Shown: in pieces, positions 35,136 to 48,700 of the stretch
How the letters are laid out: each line of letters begins with the position of its first letter
How positions within the stretch are numbered: the stretch's first letter is position 1
NCBI GenBank assembly: GCA_018389105.1
Contig: JACATO010002213.1
Location: 124,001 to 188,000, forward strand
Direction of reading: 5' to 3'
Source: Nautilus pompilius
Taxonomy: Eukaryota; Mollusca; Cephalopoda; Nautilida; Nautilidae
DNA: 64,000 nucleotides
Made by a program: the position numbers and the translations under genes
The notes under the pieces: generated by a model
Told to the model about the DNA's origin: nothing
Seen by the model: the letters and a program-made list of their open reading frames with translations, nothing else
Database searches by the model: none

Positions 35136-36704
35136 ATGTTGAAGAAGGTAAAACCGACTCGCCGATCTTCGTCCACCAGCTCCATCTCCACCAGCGCGAC
35201 CCCCACCCCCACCCCCGGCGGCGGCGGCGGCACCGTCTGCCTGAGTCCGGCCGCCGAGCCGGGCTTCATCACCTGGGTGAAGAAGCGGTTTCGGTTCCGG
35301 AGCAAAGGCAGTTACAGCGTCTACCAGCAGGAGCTGGGCCGGGCGGCCTGCTACATAGCGCGGAGCGAGAGCGAGATCTACGACAACAGCAGCAGCAGCA
35401 GCCTGGCTGATCCCAAACGGACCAGGATCACAGCTCGCTCGGAAAGCCTACCCCGCGTGCAGCAGGAAGACTCCAGCTCGAGGGGCGATGTGGAAGCCCC
35501 CCGCGACGAGAATCCGCAGTCCGACGGGGCGAACCTGCCCCCTAACCCACGCGCCAGCGGCGGGCTGACCGAGGCGGTGCCGCCGCCGGGCTCCCGCACC
35601 TCCATCCTGGACGAAGATGTCATCAAGAACGACTTCCTGACCCCGGACGAATCGGCGATTGATCTGGATTGCGAACTGAGTGTGTTCAACGAGCCGGATT
35701 ATGCGAGCCTGGATGAGATCATGAGTGGAAGCTGTACGCCTGGCGGTGACAGGCCGCCGTTTGGAAGCAGCGGCGAGGGGCGAGTCCCCGTCGGTAAACC
35801 GGACGCTTTGGGCAGGGGCGGCGGCGACAACGAATGCCTCGCCTTGGGGAATCCTGCCGGCGCCTGCTACTGCGACGGGCCGACGGCGAAGGTGACCGTC
35901 GCCACGAGTCAGGACTGCCGACGCTCCCCCGGCGGATCTGATTCCGGGTCCGTTGGGAACCCGCCGCCGCCGGCTGCTGCTGCTGGAAGCGAGTCTGCAG
36001 CATCCGACCGCTTCAAAGACGGCGACGACGACGACTTCCGTGCCGATCTGCATCGCTACAGTGATCTCTACGCTAACTCCAAGGTCTTGATTCGGAAAAA
36101 ATCAGTGATGACCGGCAAAGATGCCAGCACCGAAGACTCCAGTGGAGGGAAGAGCGGCTCGTGCTCCGAAGGTCGGGGTTTGGGAGGAAGCGAGGCGGTA
36201 CCACCCCTGCCGCGCGGAAATACAAGGAGAGCTACCTGCGGATAAGCGGCCTGGAACAGATCAACCTGACCGACGACAAGTCGCGGGTCCAACGGCATCC
36301 ATTAGAAAGTGTAGAAAACGAAGTCACCTGTATTTTTTTACCCGAAGATTTATCAAATATCAGACTGGAAAACCCCGAGATTGCTGAAGAATTAGGTGCA
36401 TCAAAGGATGCAGTGCCAGTGTTCGGTCCCACTCTACGTGGTGGTCGGGCTGAGGGATCTTTCGAAGAGGTTTCGACAGATGGCAAAAAACCCCGTCGTG
36501 ACGGTGCCATGGACGAGGAGGTAAATCCATACTGTGAAAGCCTCGACACTGTTACCCTGAGGGAGTTCCCGGAGGGCGTCTGTGAAGAAAGCGTCGCGGC
36601 CGGATCCGGTTCCTCTATTGCCCATTTAAATTCCGGATCGGACGAACCGCCTCCGCTGCCAGTGAAGAAGAAAAGTAACTACAGCAGTTCTCCTTGTAAT
36701 TCTG
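35136..36704 (+). CDS. SOCS6/7-like exon 1, with an apparent -1 frame break
   Basis: The frame opens at ATG 35136 (MLKKVKPTRRSSSTSS) and runs openly to a stop at 36243-36245. It is Ser-, Pro-, Gly- and acid-rich, with GFITWVKKRFRFRSKGSYSV near residue 44 and low-complexity runs (TPTPTPGGGGG, NSSSSS). The sequence that joins exon 2 is in another frame, open from before 36161 to 36721: KYKESYLRISGLEQINLTDD, then EVTCIFLPEDLSNIRLE and DEPPPLPVKKK. Moving from the first frame to the second between about 36176 and 36220 requires a -1 shift, as if one base were missing. The donor is GTAAGC after 36704, leaving phase 1. A one-base assembly error in this GC-rich stretch is the simplest explanation. 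Confidence 0.75.
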
Positions 36705-39700
36705 GTAAGCCGTTTACCGTTGTCTAACGCGTGTAACAGAATGTGTCGTTGGACTTGCGAGACAGTAAATAACAACTGCATTTCCGATCAATACCTGCCT
36801 CTTGGAGCAATAACTGAAGTTGACCCCCCCCGCCCGCCCTCCTCTCCTCCTCTCTCATTATGATGGTTTTAGAAAAGCTTAGATTTTAACAAAAAAACAA
36901 CAACGAAACAAACAGATGAAAACGTGATAAGAAAAAATAAAAGATAGAGATTCTCAGCCAGGAAAAGAATCATTAATGGCAGTGGATGTGTAGAGCATAG
37001 GAAACGACATGACATGGATGTCTGTGTTTATCTTGAACCGGTTTTAACTACTTGAGAAGTACATCAGTATATTTACGGGTTGTGGGTATTGACCCCGACA
37101 GAGTCATCCCTGTACATGTATATCTCCAAGGTATTTCCGAGCTGCAGGAAGGTATGTATGTTCACCGGATTACTCGGTCAGAATCGGTAATACCCACTCC
37201 CTTTAAATATACGGACTTACTCCTCAAAGGATTAGCTGTTTAATATATATATATATGTAAGACATTCTAGTTCAGGCATTTCCCTCGCCTTATTAGTGGC
37301 GACTGAACTAAACGATGATCTCATTCCAGCGATTCCTGTTGCCCGCCATCACCAGTGTTCAATCTTGAGAGGTTTTTCAGCGTTGTGATGTTGATTTGCA
37401 GTTTATATTTCGATCGTTCACGTGGTCTAAGTTGAAGGGAAGGATCGCCAAAACGCAAACTCGTTCATTACTACTAGTAAGGTGATCAGATATCTCTAAA
37501 CAACACCTCACCAACTGGCTTTACGTTTTTATTCTATTGTCTGAGGTTTAAAACCCAAAGAAGATGCTAGCAGTACGAGTCCCCACCTTTTCAAGGTTTC
37601 CTGGAATGTGGCAAGAATCGTTTCACCTGTAATTTTTGTAAAATACTCTTGTACCAGTGTCATATCTGAGTGCACTTCTTCCCAAATTAAAGAACCAACC
37701 AAAGGTGAAAGTGCGTTTGTTAAGTTTGCAACAGGTGTGAAGTACCTTAGTCAAGGTGCAGTGTACCTGCATTTGGATACCAACTGGTTAGTAGTGGAAT
37801 AACACCAACAGAAATCATGCCACCAACTAGACACTGAATTTAGCCTGGTCGCAGGTCTGGACAAATAAATGCTAAACTCAACCCATTATTCAACTTACAT
37901 TTCCTCTTGGATTCTGTTAACTCCAAAGTCAGCACTCTCACTCTGAGCTGCCACTCTTCCAACAATAACGTGCCTAAGCCACAGTGAAGCCTAAACTCAG
38001 ATTACTGACATCATCCAAAACACACTTAGAACCAGTATAAAGCCATATAATTAGGTGTAACCGAATTATTTTTGACAGGAAGAACTTTTCTTCTTTTTTT
38101 TTTAATGTAAAAAAAACAAACTGCTTTTAAGACTCGTTTACGTTCCCCCAGAACGCCCTGTGCACCGTACTGTTTGATTCTTATCCTTTAGTGGAGATAT
38201 TTTTGAGAATGATCAAAATTCAAAGACCAAAAAGTAAAAACAGCTTCTGGATTTTCATTTACATACAGGAAAAAAAAAACCATTTGTGACCAACAGATTA
38301 CTTGAATCAGCTGCCAGCTCTCTTAATGTTTTTAGTGCGCTTAGTTTAAAATGTTTTCTTAAAATTATTTTCTTGTAATATGTTTGCAGCTGCTGATATT
38401 AATGAGCAAACTGCTTAGAGTGACTTTGATTGAACTTAGAAAGAGAAATTTTTTTGGTGGGCTTAATGCTTGGTTGTATCCAGAATAATTGTCCATCTGT
38501 TGATAATTAAGGTGTTCTCCCACTATAATGCTACAAAAGCTGACATGCTACTTAGCCTCTAGTAGGATGCTACTAAAAGTCATCTGATTATTACCCAGGT
38601 TCTGGTTTTGAATCTTCTTGTTGTCTCCTCAGATTTGATACCATTGTGTAAGCCAAATGAGACTAAAGAAAAGAATACCTATGTAAATTGAGATAAGCTT
38701 ATAAAATTTCTAAGATTGTCTTTGTCACTACAAGCCAAATAGAACTTATCTGGAATAACTGTAGGTGAGGTGGCTTATGATAAATGCTGATGTTGTCCAT
38801 GATCATGTGTAGCCAAAAGGGATTACACGAGATTATGATAAGCTTGGTAAAAGTGAACTGATGTTTCTGCTGACACCCATTAGAGATAAGACTTGTAGTT
38901 GCCATTTAGATATCAAGACATTTACTTTGTTGTAATAAATGTCTGACTTTTGTTTAATATTTATTCACTTCCGAATGGTTAGGATTTCAGTTTCATGCAC
39001 TAGCATTTGTGCCTGATAGAATGCATCTACCTTTTATTTAACTGTATATAATAGCAAGAGGGTTAAGCTGGTGAAGGAGCTAGGTGAGAGTGATTGGCTG
39101 GCAGCTGATGTCTGGGTTTCATGACAGCCTGCTGTGAAGGAAGTTTAGCTTATAGACACATGACATATCTGCTGCAGATGTGTGTTAATGAGGGCAGACT
39201 AAGTGACACAACTTCCAGAATTTTGTTTCTTTTAATTTCAGACTATTTATTTTATAAAATTTAGGAAAAAATCTGCAATTCAGGTGTGTTTGTAATTTCT
39301 CTATATGAGCGACTGATAATCACTTGGATACTCTGTGATTTAAACAAAGTATTTGCTGTTTAAATAGAAAGAGTGACAGTATTACAATAGTTATAAAACT
39401 TTCGACCAGGGTTTGTTTGTTTGTTTTAAAATTTTTCTCTAAATACAATGTGAAGCGCCATTGATAACATCATGGACTATTTGAGTTTTATCTAAGGAAC
39501 TTTTTAGACTTGAGTATTGGAGTTGTCTTTAAAAAAGGAATTTTTTTCCAAAATTAGTTTATCTGCCTTTTTAAATACGCCATACTGAACTTTTACTAGC
39601 TTTTCAGAGAAGTCAGTTTGTACACTGATAAAGATTTACATTATCAGTTAACAAATGAGATGGAAAACTGATTGTATCAGTTAAATAACTGGTTATGGTT

Positions 39701-42700
39701 ACAGTTTCTTTACATTCCCTGGTACGGTAAACATGGAGAAATTCAATTTAAGAAATACTAAAGTCTGTTAATAAAAGAATTTATTTTATCCAGCTAAAAC
39801 ATTTTTGTAAAAATGTACTTTTACTTATATTAACTTTAGAGGAATGGTAATAGATTTTAAATTTCAATATTTTTCAAATATAGTTTTGGTGATGCCATAG
39901 CTCTCCAGTCAAAGAGGCACAACTTTGTGTACCTCATAGGCTTACAAGATGCTATGTTTTATGGTTGTCATATAGGTTTTGTTGTCATTGCTACTTATTG
40001 TTCTCTCACTTCAAAATATTTGTAGCATTGATATGGGAATGTTTAATCATTTCTTGTATGAATTTGATAATTTGTTAATAAATAATTTTAGCACTGAAGC
40101 TGAATCATGAATAGTAGTGATTTTGGTGAACAGAAAATACTTTCTCACCTTTTAAATAATTACAAAATTCTAAAGATATGGCATTTTAGTTTTCCGAGTG
40201 AAGACTTCCAAAATTTAAAGTCTTTTCATACTGAAAATATGAAAGTTTATTACATTAGAATAGGTGGTCTCTCTTTCTCTATTTGTAACAACAGCTTTAC
40301 TTGAGAAAAACCATAAATGTATTTAAAAATAAACTGGATATATTGTGGAAGCCAGATAGTCAATACCATGAAATATGAGCCAACTTATATTTGCTGATAA
40401 GCTCATATTCTAGATTAGCAAAAATTAGGAAACTAGATAGGATCTGCATCAGTTCAGGTTATATCACAACCAGTCTGAGGATATTTAGGAGATAACCATA
40501 TACAGTTATTTATTTTTAACAGACTTTAGTAATTGGTTTTCTGTCTGGCTCCAGAAATTTTATATTTTTTTTTTTTTTTGATATGATTAAATGTGTTTTT
40601 ATGTGTGCTGAGACAACAAATATTGTTTATCTGTAATGAACATTTTTTAACAATAACAAGCGTGGCCAATATATATGGAGTGTATGAAATTACAGAATCT
40701 TTTCTGGTAACAGCTGTAATATTAGATGTTCATCTCCATTTGAGAAAGATTTTATTTATTGTTTAAAATAACCAAAGTATGGAACAGATTTTTCCAGGTG
40801 TCAGCTCAGCAGCTGCTTTGCATAGCAAAACATTTGCTGAATAAATGTAATGCATACTGCAAAACTGCTAAAAAGTTGAATTTAGCTCATACGAAGTTTG
40901 GCCAGTATCAGCGGTTGTTTTTTTATTTGGTGGCTGTGGTTAATCTAAAAAAAAAACTTTTAAGTCGTCTTCCAATATTTTATAAAGAATCTTCTTGGGA
41001 ATTGTTGGTTTTACAGATCTAGTTAGGTCTGAAATTCTTGCTGGTGTAATCAATCTAACCTTCTGGTGATGGAGAATGATATATAGAGGTCTTAATAGAT
41101 AATTGATTTGATTTAATGGACTCCTTTTTAGCTTCTTATAGCACAATGAACACAAAGTATGTGAACCCAGAAATTCATTATTTGCATAAGGAAGGAGGAA
41201 AATTCTTGACCATGAGCTATATGTAATCCATGGCAATTTTAGCACAAGTCTTGTTGACAGGAACATTCATCGATTTTCAAAAGCACTTGCTTTTATTTAA
41301 TTTACAGATTCCGTGCAAAAATTCTTTCTCACCAGGAATCCTTAACTAAACAACTGAATGAGTTGTTTGAATTTCACTGCTTCAAAATCTCTTAAGAAGA
41401 TGGAGAAAAAATGTATTATTGGTTTTGTGTTCAATATTAGCCTACAGCAAGGACATAGCTCTTCTGTAATGGCACAGGGTTAATCCTTTATCACAGAATA
41501 ATCACACAAAGTTAGTCTGATTGATGGATATGTTTTCACCTATGCTTACATAACTCTGAAATCAATACACTATATTGTGCATATTAATAATAATAAAATC
41601 TTGTATTTTTTCCGACATTTCTTCAGCACCAAATGATATCACGTCTTGTACAGTTTCAGATACATTTTAAATATAAAACTTACACAAATTGTACTTATTC
41701 TAAATATTTTCAAAGCTTTTTCCAAAGTAAACTTTTTTCTTACTATCATTTTATAGGTCACTATGTAAAGTAATTTTTGTTTGTTTTGCAATTCTTGTTT
41801 ATTTTATTATTCGATTCAGATTTTAATGGAAATATTTTTTGCTTCAGGTGACCTCAGGTATGACTTTATTAAAAATATGGATCAGTTGAAAAATGTAAGT
41901 ATATATTGATTGTCTTATCATTTTCAGTATTATATTGAATGTATTGTTAGTGTGGCTCTTGAATAAACAGCATTGTATAAATTCAAGAGACTTTTTAAGA
42001 GGGTCATATTCCACATCAAATAATCAAGTGTGCCTCCATCTCACCCTCTCTGATTTTGATGAAACTTCTACCAAAGGTGCATTGGGTTCACAGATGAAGG
42101 TTTGTGAAGTTGTAGCCTCCAATTTGCTCTAGTTCAAAAGATATATGGTGTCAACATTAGGGTACTTGGTTTTAGAAAAGATGCTCTATTTCATGCATGT
42201 AATGAAATCCACATTTTATTGTATACTAGCTGAAAGAACAATAGCTGCTACCATGAAACTTTAGTTCCTAGAACAATTCTTTATGTAAATTCCACAAATT
42301 AGACTTGAAGTAGACATTTTATGGACAGTGCATAAAGCCATATTTGGAGTTTGATAGCCAGGCTTAGCACTAGTGAAGTATGGTAACTTTTTTTTTTTTT
42401 TTTCATCATGGTATAGAATCCAGCTAGAGAGTTAGGTATCTTTTAAAGATGCCCCCACTGTATGTATGACCAAAAATACCCCAACTTCTGAGGTCAAAAT
42501 GTCCATATCTTGAGGTGTGGGAATGACTGAAAACATGTTTGGCCATCATGGTTCTTAGGGAGGAAAACCATGCTCATATTTTGAAACCATTATATGGTCA
42601 CTTTAGCCTACCAATAATAATGGTTTGGTTTGCTTCTAGCGTGAATACACATGAATGCTTTATATGTATCATGCAAAGTAGGAAAGTGCTTTTATGTATA

Positions 42701-45700
42701 ACAAGACTAGCAGTCATCAAATAATCTATCTAAAGGTTTCATCAAAACCTGAGAGGGTGAGGTGGGAGGTCACTTTCTCAAAGTGTGATGATTTGATGCA
42801 AAATAACGCAAGAGAAACCTCAGCCATTTTGCCTTTAGATATTGTTTTAGAAGAAATAAGCAGTATATGTTGCATAATATATATTTTCCTCTCAGCACTT
42901 GAAAATAAATGAATCTTTTTTTTTTTTTTGGTTTTTGTTACTCTCAATTTCTCTTAGGTGCACCAGACATTTAACAGATCTACTTATTAATGCATATTGA
43001 TTAATAAAGATAAATAGAATTTCTGATTGTCAGACTAAGGAATTATAGAAGATAAAATCATGGAGCTTTTGGAAACTTTTACAAATGGGATAATGATATT
43101 TCGTATTTCATAATTATGTAACAAAATTCCTGGGATTTTACTAGATTGGAAAAACGAATCATTGTATCTCCAATATGCAGCTCATTATTAGATAGTGTGA
43201 GCATTTACTAAGAATTTCTTCATTGCTTTTTATTTATTAGTATTTTACAGATATTGTTTTTAATATTCATGAACTACTTCTCCTCAGTGGTTCAGAAATA
43301 ACTTGACATTGAGATTTGTTCCAGAGAATTGTTCACAATACTATGTTCAGTTGTCAGAATGTGTGGGTTTAAATGTTTGGCACTTATAAAGGATTGTTTG
43401 TGTTCTGCATGCATGCCTGTAGTAAGTTCTGCGCCCAATAAATCAATCAAAAACCTTGGCCCCGATATACAGTGAGAGTTATCATTTCTACATTTGGAGT
43501 ACAAAATTTTGATGGCTGGCCTTGTTTGTTATTTTTATGATAAATTAGTTGTGTACTACCTCAAATTTTTCCAACTTTAATGCAGAGTTAATCTTATTTA
43601 TCCAAAGATGAAAGGTTTTTATGTTCTTGTGCACCTATAAAGGTTTGATTGTTCTGCCATATCAGTAAAATATACTTACTCCACAGCCTTTAAAAACCAA
43701 TGTATGTAAATCAAGAAATGATTTTCTTTTCTTTTTTTTTAAATGTTCACACACCTTAAACATGAAACATTTTAAAAATAATTAATCTGTTGACCACAAG
43801 GACACATGATTCGAAACATCGAAAGGAATAAAGATAATTAATTGGCTTTTAGTAAGTTTCAGTGGAACATAAAAATTGCCCCTAAATGTTTATACAGTAT
43901 TATCAGGTTACTGCTATTACTTTAGATATAGTGTCTTTGTAAGCACAGAATTTGTGCATTTTTAGTTGGAAATATAATGAACCGTTTCTTGACCAAAATA
44001 ATTGGTATTCCCCTATTTCAGTCAATGGATATCTTTGGTTAATAGAAACTAAAATTATATTGAAAGGTTAGGTACATGTCCTTGAAGTTTTTGGAATTTA
44101 AGGAAAGGGTTCTCATTATGGATAAATAATAAATAAATCAAATGAATAATCTCATATCTGGGATTATCATAAACAAAACATTAAATATGATATAGTGCTT
44201 TGATAAATTATTCATTTTGCTACTACATGTAATCCCATCAATACAATCTGTATCTAGAACTGTCATATAGCATCTTAGAGTTCTTTTAATTTAAAATGAG
44301 AAAAGAAAAAAGTGGTGATCAGACTCTTTTATATAATCTTGGACATTGAGATGCTGAAAGTTTTGTGGTTTTCTTCAGCTTTTGGTATCCTGCACATCTT
44401 TGAAAAGTATCAAATTTAAATTTACTGAAGTTCCTTTGAAATTAAAGTAGATGTATTATGCAAAAGAAAAAATGTTTATAGTTATGGGACAACTTAAGAT
44501 AGTTTTTTCTTTAATATATCAATTCACATTGCATGCATTATGAATTGGAGCTGTAAATGTATTTAGTAAATAATGGCTTTGCATTTACTGAATTTAGTTT
44601 ATTATAAGACATTTCTTAATGAAGCAAATTTATTTCATTTCTTATTTCCAAAGCCATATTATCCCAAAGCACCTCTTCATCAAAAATATCTTGTTGGTTT
44701 TAATTTATTCCAGTAATTATTTCTTCTAACTATAGACAAAAATTGTTGATTTCAAATATCAAAATTTTTTTTTAGAATTCCAAATAAGATTAAAAAGTAC
44801 ATTATCACAGAAATTTAAAAAAAAAAAATTAGACAAGAATTTCTGTTAATAATTTGGCTAATTTTAATGAAAAAATGTTATCAGAATTGCTGAACTTTGT
44901 GGGTTTTTTTTTTTTTTTTTTTTGGTTGGTGGAGTTGAAGCAACAAAACCATTTGTTACTAAATAACTGGTGCATCTCTCTTGAATTGTTTGGAATTCAT
45001 GGCTTCATTTCAAATCTCTAACACCAATTAGTAGGTAGGGCTGCTGATAGGCAAACATTTGAGTGGCTTCATCAGCTTGAGCAGCTAATCTAATCTCTAT
45101 TGTTTCTGGTCATGAAAGGACATTTCTTTTGACTAAAATGTTTTGCTTTGTTTTTCTTTTTTAAATGCCTTTGGGAGGTTGTTTCTTTTTTATTATTAAG
45201 ATACTAATTTTATGCCAATTAATGACAGCAAAATATTTTTTTAAACTTGTTAAACCAAATTATTTTCATCTTGCTTCTTATTTTCCAAAGCTCAGAGATA
45301 AGAATGGCTTACAAAATATTGGAACACTTTCCAAGTTGTACGAAGGTGGAGATAATATTTTAAATTGAAGAATGTATGCTGAAGGCGATAATTATGAATG
45401 AAATACTCCTGGAGGATATTTTGATGAAGAAAATTGTGCATGACCAAAGTTCCAACATAGACTTATTGTAAAACTTTTTTTAATGTACATTTTTTTCTAA
45501 CAGGTATATGCTAATGTACACTACCACCAAAAAGTTTGGAAGAAAACAGAAATTTGTGGGGTATTTCAGTTACGCCTGTTATATTAAAATTATTAATTAA
45601 AATAAATCTATAAAATAGTACATAAATGGGAACAAAAATGCAGGTATATTTAATATATTTATACTCAGACATTACTTTGATGATAGTTGTCATCAAATAG

Positions 45701-48700
45701 TGTGACAGCTTAAAAATACCCAAAGATACTTTAACTTGGCACCACCTTTAGTCAAAAACAGACCATTTAGGTAAATGTAACTTGTGCCATTCTGAAAGCA
45801 GCAAAAGCTTGCATAAACTTCACAGAAGTCATAGCTAAGAGGGCTTTCTGAAAACTTTGACTATCAAATAGCCAAAAACAAATATCTCTGGAAATGTGTA
45901 TTACTGTTTGTACATCAAGAGGTAAAGAAGTGCTGACCAGAAGAGAAATTAGCAAGTATAACTCAGAATAACCAAGGCAAAGATGTTCATCATATATTGC
46001 AAAGAAAACAGTCTACTGGAAGAAACAGGACAAAAAGTTACCATTTTTAGCAGAGGACCAGTTATTAAGCTAGCAAGCAAGCAGAACGGGCATTGTACCA
46101 ATCTCAAAATTACAGCACAGCCAGATCTCACCAGAACAAAGCCATGTTCTTTACAGTGTCTTAGATCTGCTGGTCAAAAGGGCATGCCACTGTGAAGAAA
46201 CTCTGCAAGTAGGAAGAAAGTTTTGAATGAGCGAAATTATATGGGTTTTGCAAGGAGGGTTACCAAAATATTTTGTTATGACAGGCAGTCCAGCTTCTTA
46301 GCAAAGGTTCTGGCCCTGATCATTTATCTAAGTTATGCGGGCAAGGAACAAATGTGTTCTTCTGTTTGGTAACATAATTCCCACATCTCTTGAAATTGAC
46401 AAGGAAATGGAAAGATAAATGAAGCCACTTAAACCATCATGTGTTTTAAGTTCGTTTTTTTTTAAATTAAAATTGTTTGTTGAAATATTTAGCTTTGTGA
46501 GGCAGTTATAAAAGCAGAAGCTGGCTATCTTGATGCATAATTTAGTCTTCCCACAAATCTGTTTTTTTCCAAACTTGTGGCCGTTAATGCCTGTGTGACG
46601 ACTACATTGCATATGAAAAAGACTATTTTATTGGTTACTCCACAATTGGCCAAAGAATGCAATCGATTTTGTAGAGCATTTTCCCAAATGAGTAGTTTAT
46701 TCTACACCACTAGAATAACTAATTCCCTTAAATGGTTCTTGGTAGAATGATCTCAACACTTGAATAAGAATTTACAAATGTAATATGTAACTTGATTTGT
46801 TTATACTATATAATACTTTTTTCTTTTCTTTTCTTCCTTTTTTTTTTTATTTAGCAATAGCAGCTTTACCACTATATAAACCTGTGTCGCAGGTCAAATG
46901 AAATTTCTTGGTTTGTTTTTTTTTAAAGTTAATGTTTTATTTTTTAATATTTTCCTGTGTTTTTTTCTTTTCCTTTATCAGACAAATTGAAAAAAAAAAA
47001 AATTTTATAAAAGCAGGTAAGAGAGTAAACATTTTCTAAAAAACTGTGTAGATGCAATTACTTCATAGACTAGCTAACAGCAAAGCTTCTTCGTTTAGTA
47101 CACTTTGTTTATTAACAACAATTGTATGGCCTCCTGATCTGCACTGGAACAGAGCTTACACCCAGCTAAAAAAAACACATACTTGTCAGGCAAGCTCATT
47201 TTTGGGTGTAAGCTGTTCTCATTTCTACTTTCAGCTTGATTCTGGATCAGTTTTCTAATCTATGACCTGCTTAACAGGTTTCTTTCTTTTTTTTTTTTAC
47301 CTTTCTTGCTTTGAAGTTTTTCTTGGGAATACTGAAACATGCTTCTGTCGGTTAAGATAACATTCGCACAGTGCAATTCGACAAACGCTGCTTCTCCTCT
47401 CTCACACCCCAAAAAAAGAGACATGTATAAAAACTAAACATGGGAACAGTCTTTTTCTGTCTTTCTTAATTATAATTATTATTGTAGATGGTGTGTCTAT
47501 GATCTGTCATCAAATCAAGCTGCTTTATATTTTTTTTTAGCAGTTTAACCACATCTAAGCAGTATTTCAGCTTCCAGAGCGCTGTATTCTTAATTATAAG
47601 AAATCCCTTCACATTCCAGTCATACTTCCACTTTAATTCACCAACTCATTCTTAACAAATGTAAATATTAATGACACACTTCTGAGATATTATCCCATTT
47701 TTACTTTTTTATTCCATTGTCTTATTGCGATTTACACTTGAAAGGATATACAAACTAAAATCACGGGTCAGTAAGTAAAGGCTGAAAGATTATCTTTTCT
47801 TGGTATTAGGTTGTTACAAAAGTTTTGTTGGTTTTTTTATTGCAACATTGAGACTTCATGTTGTTGCTGACTGTGAAGTTTATTAGTCAAAGTAAGTTCC
47901 ATTACAATCAGTACATCTCTGCCAACAAGTTACAAGCACATTTATACCATTTTTTAATTTAAAAAATCTGGATTTTTTTGGAGTCGATAAACTGTTGGAT
48001 TGCAGTTTCAATGGCTGTTTGGCTGGAGAAGGATTTCGTATGGAGGAAGCTGTCGAGGTGTTTGAAAAGGTGGTAGTCTGTGTGAGAAAGGTCTGGTGAA
48101 TGGGCTGGGTGAGGGAAAACTTCATACCTCAACATGTTCAGTTTCTGAAGAGACACTTTTGCAACATGAGGACTAGCATTGTCATGGAGTAGGATTGGGC
48201 CTCTTCGATTCACCAATGCCAGCTGTCATTTGGAGAGTTTCTGATGAACACCGTTTGATTCACGACAGTACCTTTCAGCTGTGATGGTTTTGCTGGGTTT
48301 TGTTTCTTATGGCAAGCAAAGAGCAGATCTCCAATCGGTGATTTTGTTATTCATTCAACTCATGAGGCATCCACTTGTCAAGCCTTTTCACCTTGCCAAT
48401 TGCATCACGAATCTGGGAAACAGTTGCAGTGCTTATGTAAAGCTCTCCAAGAATTTCTGGCACTGTTTTTCTTGGATCGGCTTCAACTGAGGCTTTCAGA
48501 CGGTTGTCAGCACAGTTGGAAGGACATCCGCTACTTTCCTTATCTTCGAGGCTCTCATCTCCTGATCAAAACTTTACAAACCGTCTTTGTACCATGCACT
48601 CATCTGCTGTGTCCTCACCCCATTCTTGCTTAATGTTATGAGTTTCCTCGTTCACTTTGTGGCCTAGTTTGAACTCATGAAGCAAAATGGCATGAAAATG

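Larger units (their letters stand above)
33880..36720. promoter_or_regulatory. CpG-rich island spanning both gene starts
   Basis: The sequence changes sharply from AT-rich to GC- and CpG-rich near 33880 and back near 36720. The island covers NOP58 exon 1, the spacer and SOCS exon 1. Unmethylated CpG-rich DNA at a divergent pair fits a broadly active promoter, but methylation state cannot be read from sequence. Open frames on both strands here, such as 34877-35410 and 35448-36053, are GC-rich shadows. Confidence 0.75.

Noticed and set aside
34877-36053. Long open frames on both strands in the CpG island (34877-35410 plus; 34077-34622, 35448-36053 and 35378-35689 minus)
   Set aside because: They overlap SOCS exon 1 or NOP58 exon 1 in other frames, are rich in Arg/Pro from GC bias, and have no family similarity.
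36174-36182. Treating the frame break as proven programmed frameshifting
   Set aside because: Only the heptamer shape supports it. Its last base is unfavourable, no structure downstream was tested, and a one-base indel explains the data more simply.
48281-48633. Plus-strand open frames inside the mariner element
   Set aside because: Shadows of the minus-strand transposase.
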